Shown: positions 63,246 to 64,000 of the stretch, piece by piece | Layout of the letters: the number at the start of each line of letters is the position of its first letter | How positions within the stretch are numbered: position 1 is the first letter of the stretch | Source: Nocardia sputorum | Lineage (GTDB): Bacteria > Actinomycetota > Actinomycetes > Mycobacteriales > Mycobacteriaceae | NCBI RefSeq assembly: GCF_027924405.1 | Contig: NZ_AP026978.1 | Location: forward strand, 6,448,001 to 6,512,000 | Direction: 5' to 3' | DNA: 64,000 nt | Translations under genes and position numbers: made by a program | Notes under the pieces: model-generated | Seen by the model: only the letters and a program-made list of their open reading frames with translations | What the model was told of the DNA's origin: nothing | Databases searched by the model: none

Positions 63246-64000
63246 CTACTGCTTCAGCTCCTCGACCAGCGCGTCCACCACCGCGACCAGATCGCCCTGC
63301 GACGCCGCCGCGACGCGGCGCTGCCGCTGATAGGACGCCCCGCGCTTGGGGATCTCGGCGACCAGCGCGAGTTCGTCCGCGCAGCCCAGGCGCGCCGCCG
63401 TCGGCTCCAACCGGTTCAGCAGATCGTCCAGGTCGTCGGTGACCAAACGCTCGTTGCTGTCGGCGTCGGTGATGATGATCGCGTCCAGCCCGTAACGGGC
63501 GGCGCGCCACTTGTTCTCCTGCACGTGCCACGGCGGCAGGGTGGGCAGGTCCTCGCCGTTCTCGACGCGGTGATCGAGGTCGACGATCAGGCAATGGATG
63601 AGGGCGGCCAGCGCCGCCAGTTCGGTGCGCGTGGAGATGCCGTCGCAGACCCGCACCTCGATGGTGCCCCACTTGGGCGCCGGGCGGATGTCCCAGTGCA
63701 TGCCGCCCAGCTGCGTGAACACGCCCGTCTTGACCTCGTCGTGCACGAAATGCTCGAACTGGGTCCAGTTCTCGAACTGGAACGGCAGGCCCGCGGTCGG
63801 CAGCTGCTGGAACATCAGCGTCCGGTTGCTGGCATACCCGGTATCCGACCCGGACCACATCGGCGAACCCGCCGACAGCGCGAGCAGATGCGGATACGAC
63901 AGCAGCAAGGAGTTGAGGATCGGAAACACCTTGTCGCGGTGGGAGACCCCGACGTGCACGTGCACACCCCAGATCATCATCTGGCGGCCCCACCACTGCG
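63246..64000 (-). CDS. Glutamate-cysteine ligase-type (YbdK/GCS2) protein, N-terminus cut by the window
   Basis: The last 250 residues or so are in the window; the frame stays open to base 64000. The GCS2 family pattern is clear: GVHVHVGVSHRDKVFPILN, SGSDTGYASNRTLMFQQLP, GGMHWDIRPAPKWGTIEVRVCD and ENKWRAARYGLDA. These are ATP-grasp-like carboxylate-amine ligases. In M. tuberculosis the homolog Rv0433 lies next to the CDC48-like ATPase and pssA, as loosely here. Whether it makes gamma-glutamylcysteine or another amide is not certain. Confidence 0.88.
   Translation of the reverse strand, partial: QWWGRQMMIWGVHVHVGVSHRDKVFPILNSLLLSYPHLLALSAGSPMWSGSDTGYASNRTLMFQQLPTAGLPFQFENWTQFEHFVHDEVKTGVFTQLGGMHWDIRPAPKWGTIEVRVCDGISTRTELAALAALIHCLIVDLDHRVENGEDLPTLPPWHVQENKWRAARYGLDAIIITDADSNERLVTDDLDDLLNRLEPTAARLGCADELALVAEIPKRGASYQRQRRVAAASQGDLVAVVDALVEELKQ

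Overview
The window is about 70% G+C actinobacterial chromosome, most likely from Nocardia or a close relative in the Mycobacteriales. The evidence is the codon use, a GroEL2-type chaperonin under two CIRCE boxes, a RamB/PrpR-type regulator, an F420/PPOX-type oxidoreductase, a ClpC2-like protein, and a set of genes whose homologs lie near groEL2 in Mycobacterium tuberculosis (CDC48-like ATPase, pssA, psd, YbdK-type ligase). No rRNA, tRNA, CRISPR array, integrase or IS transposase was seen.

Positions 1-10851 hold the 3' end of a short-chain acyl-CoA regulator, a divergent MFS pump/TetR pair, a FadE5-like acyl-CoA dehydrogenase, and a complete urtABCDE urea ABC transporter operon with a GntR regulator downstream. 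Positions 10856-29318 are mostly regulator/enzyme pairs: TetR/VOC, QorR/QorB, ArsR/MFS, plus MarR, AraC and TetR regulators. Several share a divergent intergenic region containing a clear palindrome. This stretch also holds a polysaccharide deacetylase, lpd, a CurA-type reductase, an M19 dipeptidase, an S9 peptidase and a HAD phosphatase.

Positions 29412-36840 are the most unusual part. An SMP-30-like lipoprotein gene and groEL were probably once convergent neighbours sharing one hairpin terminator. They are now separated by about 4.6 kb of lower-G+C DNA. Both edges carry the same 87-base repeat (tail of the SMP-30 gene plus hairpin), and the left edge also carries a deleted relic of groEL. 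A third, diverged copy of tail plus hairpin lies inside. The insert encodes an APH-type kinase and an XRE-TPR regulator on the minus strand. Diverging from them are overlapping small orphan genes, then a secreted cysteine-containing protein overlapping a small acidic partner, which is a candidate toxin/immunity pair.

Positions 37054-47846 carry NadE, a Suppressor-of-fused domain protein, a ClpC2-like protein with two identical operators, a SigJ-type sigma factor with an FAD oxidoreductase, psd-pssA (phosphatidylethanolamine synthesis), a KAS III and small proteins. Positions 47900-51425 are a tight three-gene signalling cassette: a receiver-flavoprotein fusion, a cyclic-nucleotide-binding histidine kinase and a UBP zinc finger. 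After a lipoprotein, a CDC48-like ATPase and a membrane protein, positions 55767-61797 are a complete Mrp Na+/H+ antiporter operon with fused MrpA-MrpB and four-base overlaps throughout. The window ends with a PAP2-type membrane phosphatase and a truncated glutamate-cysteine ligase-type gene.
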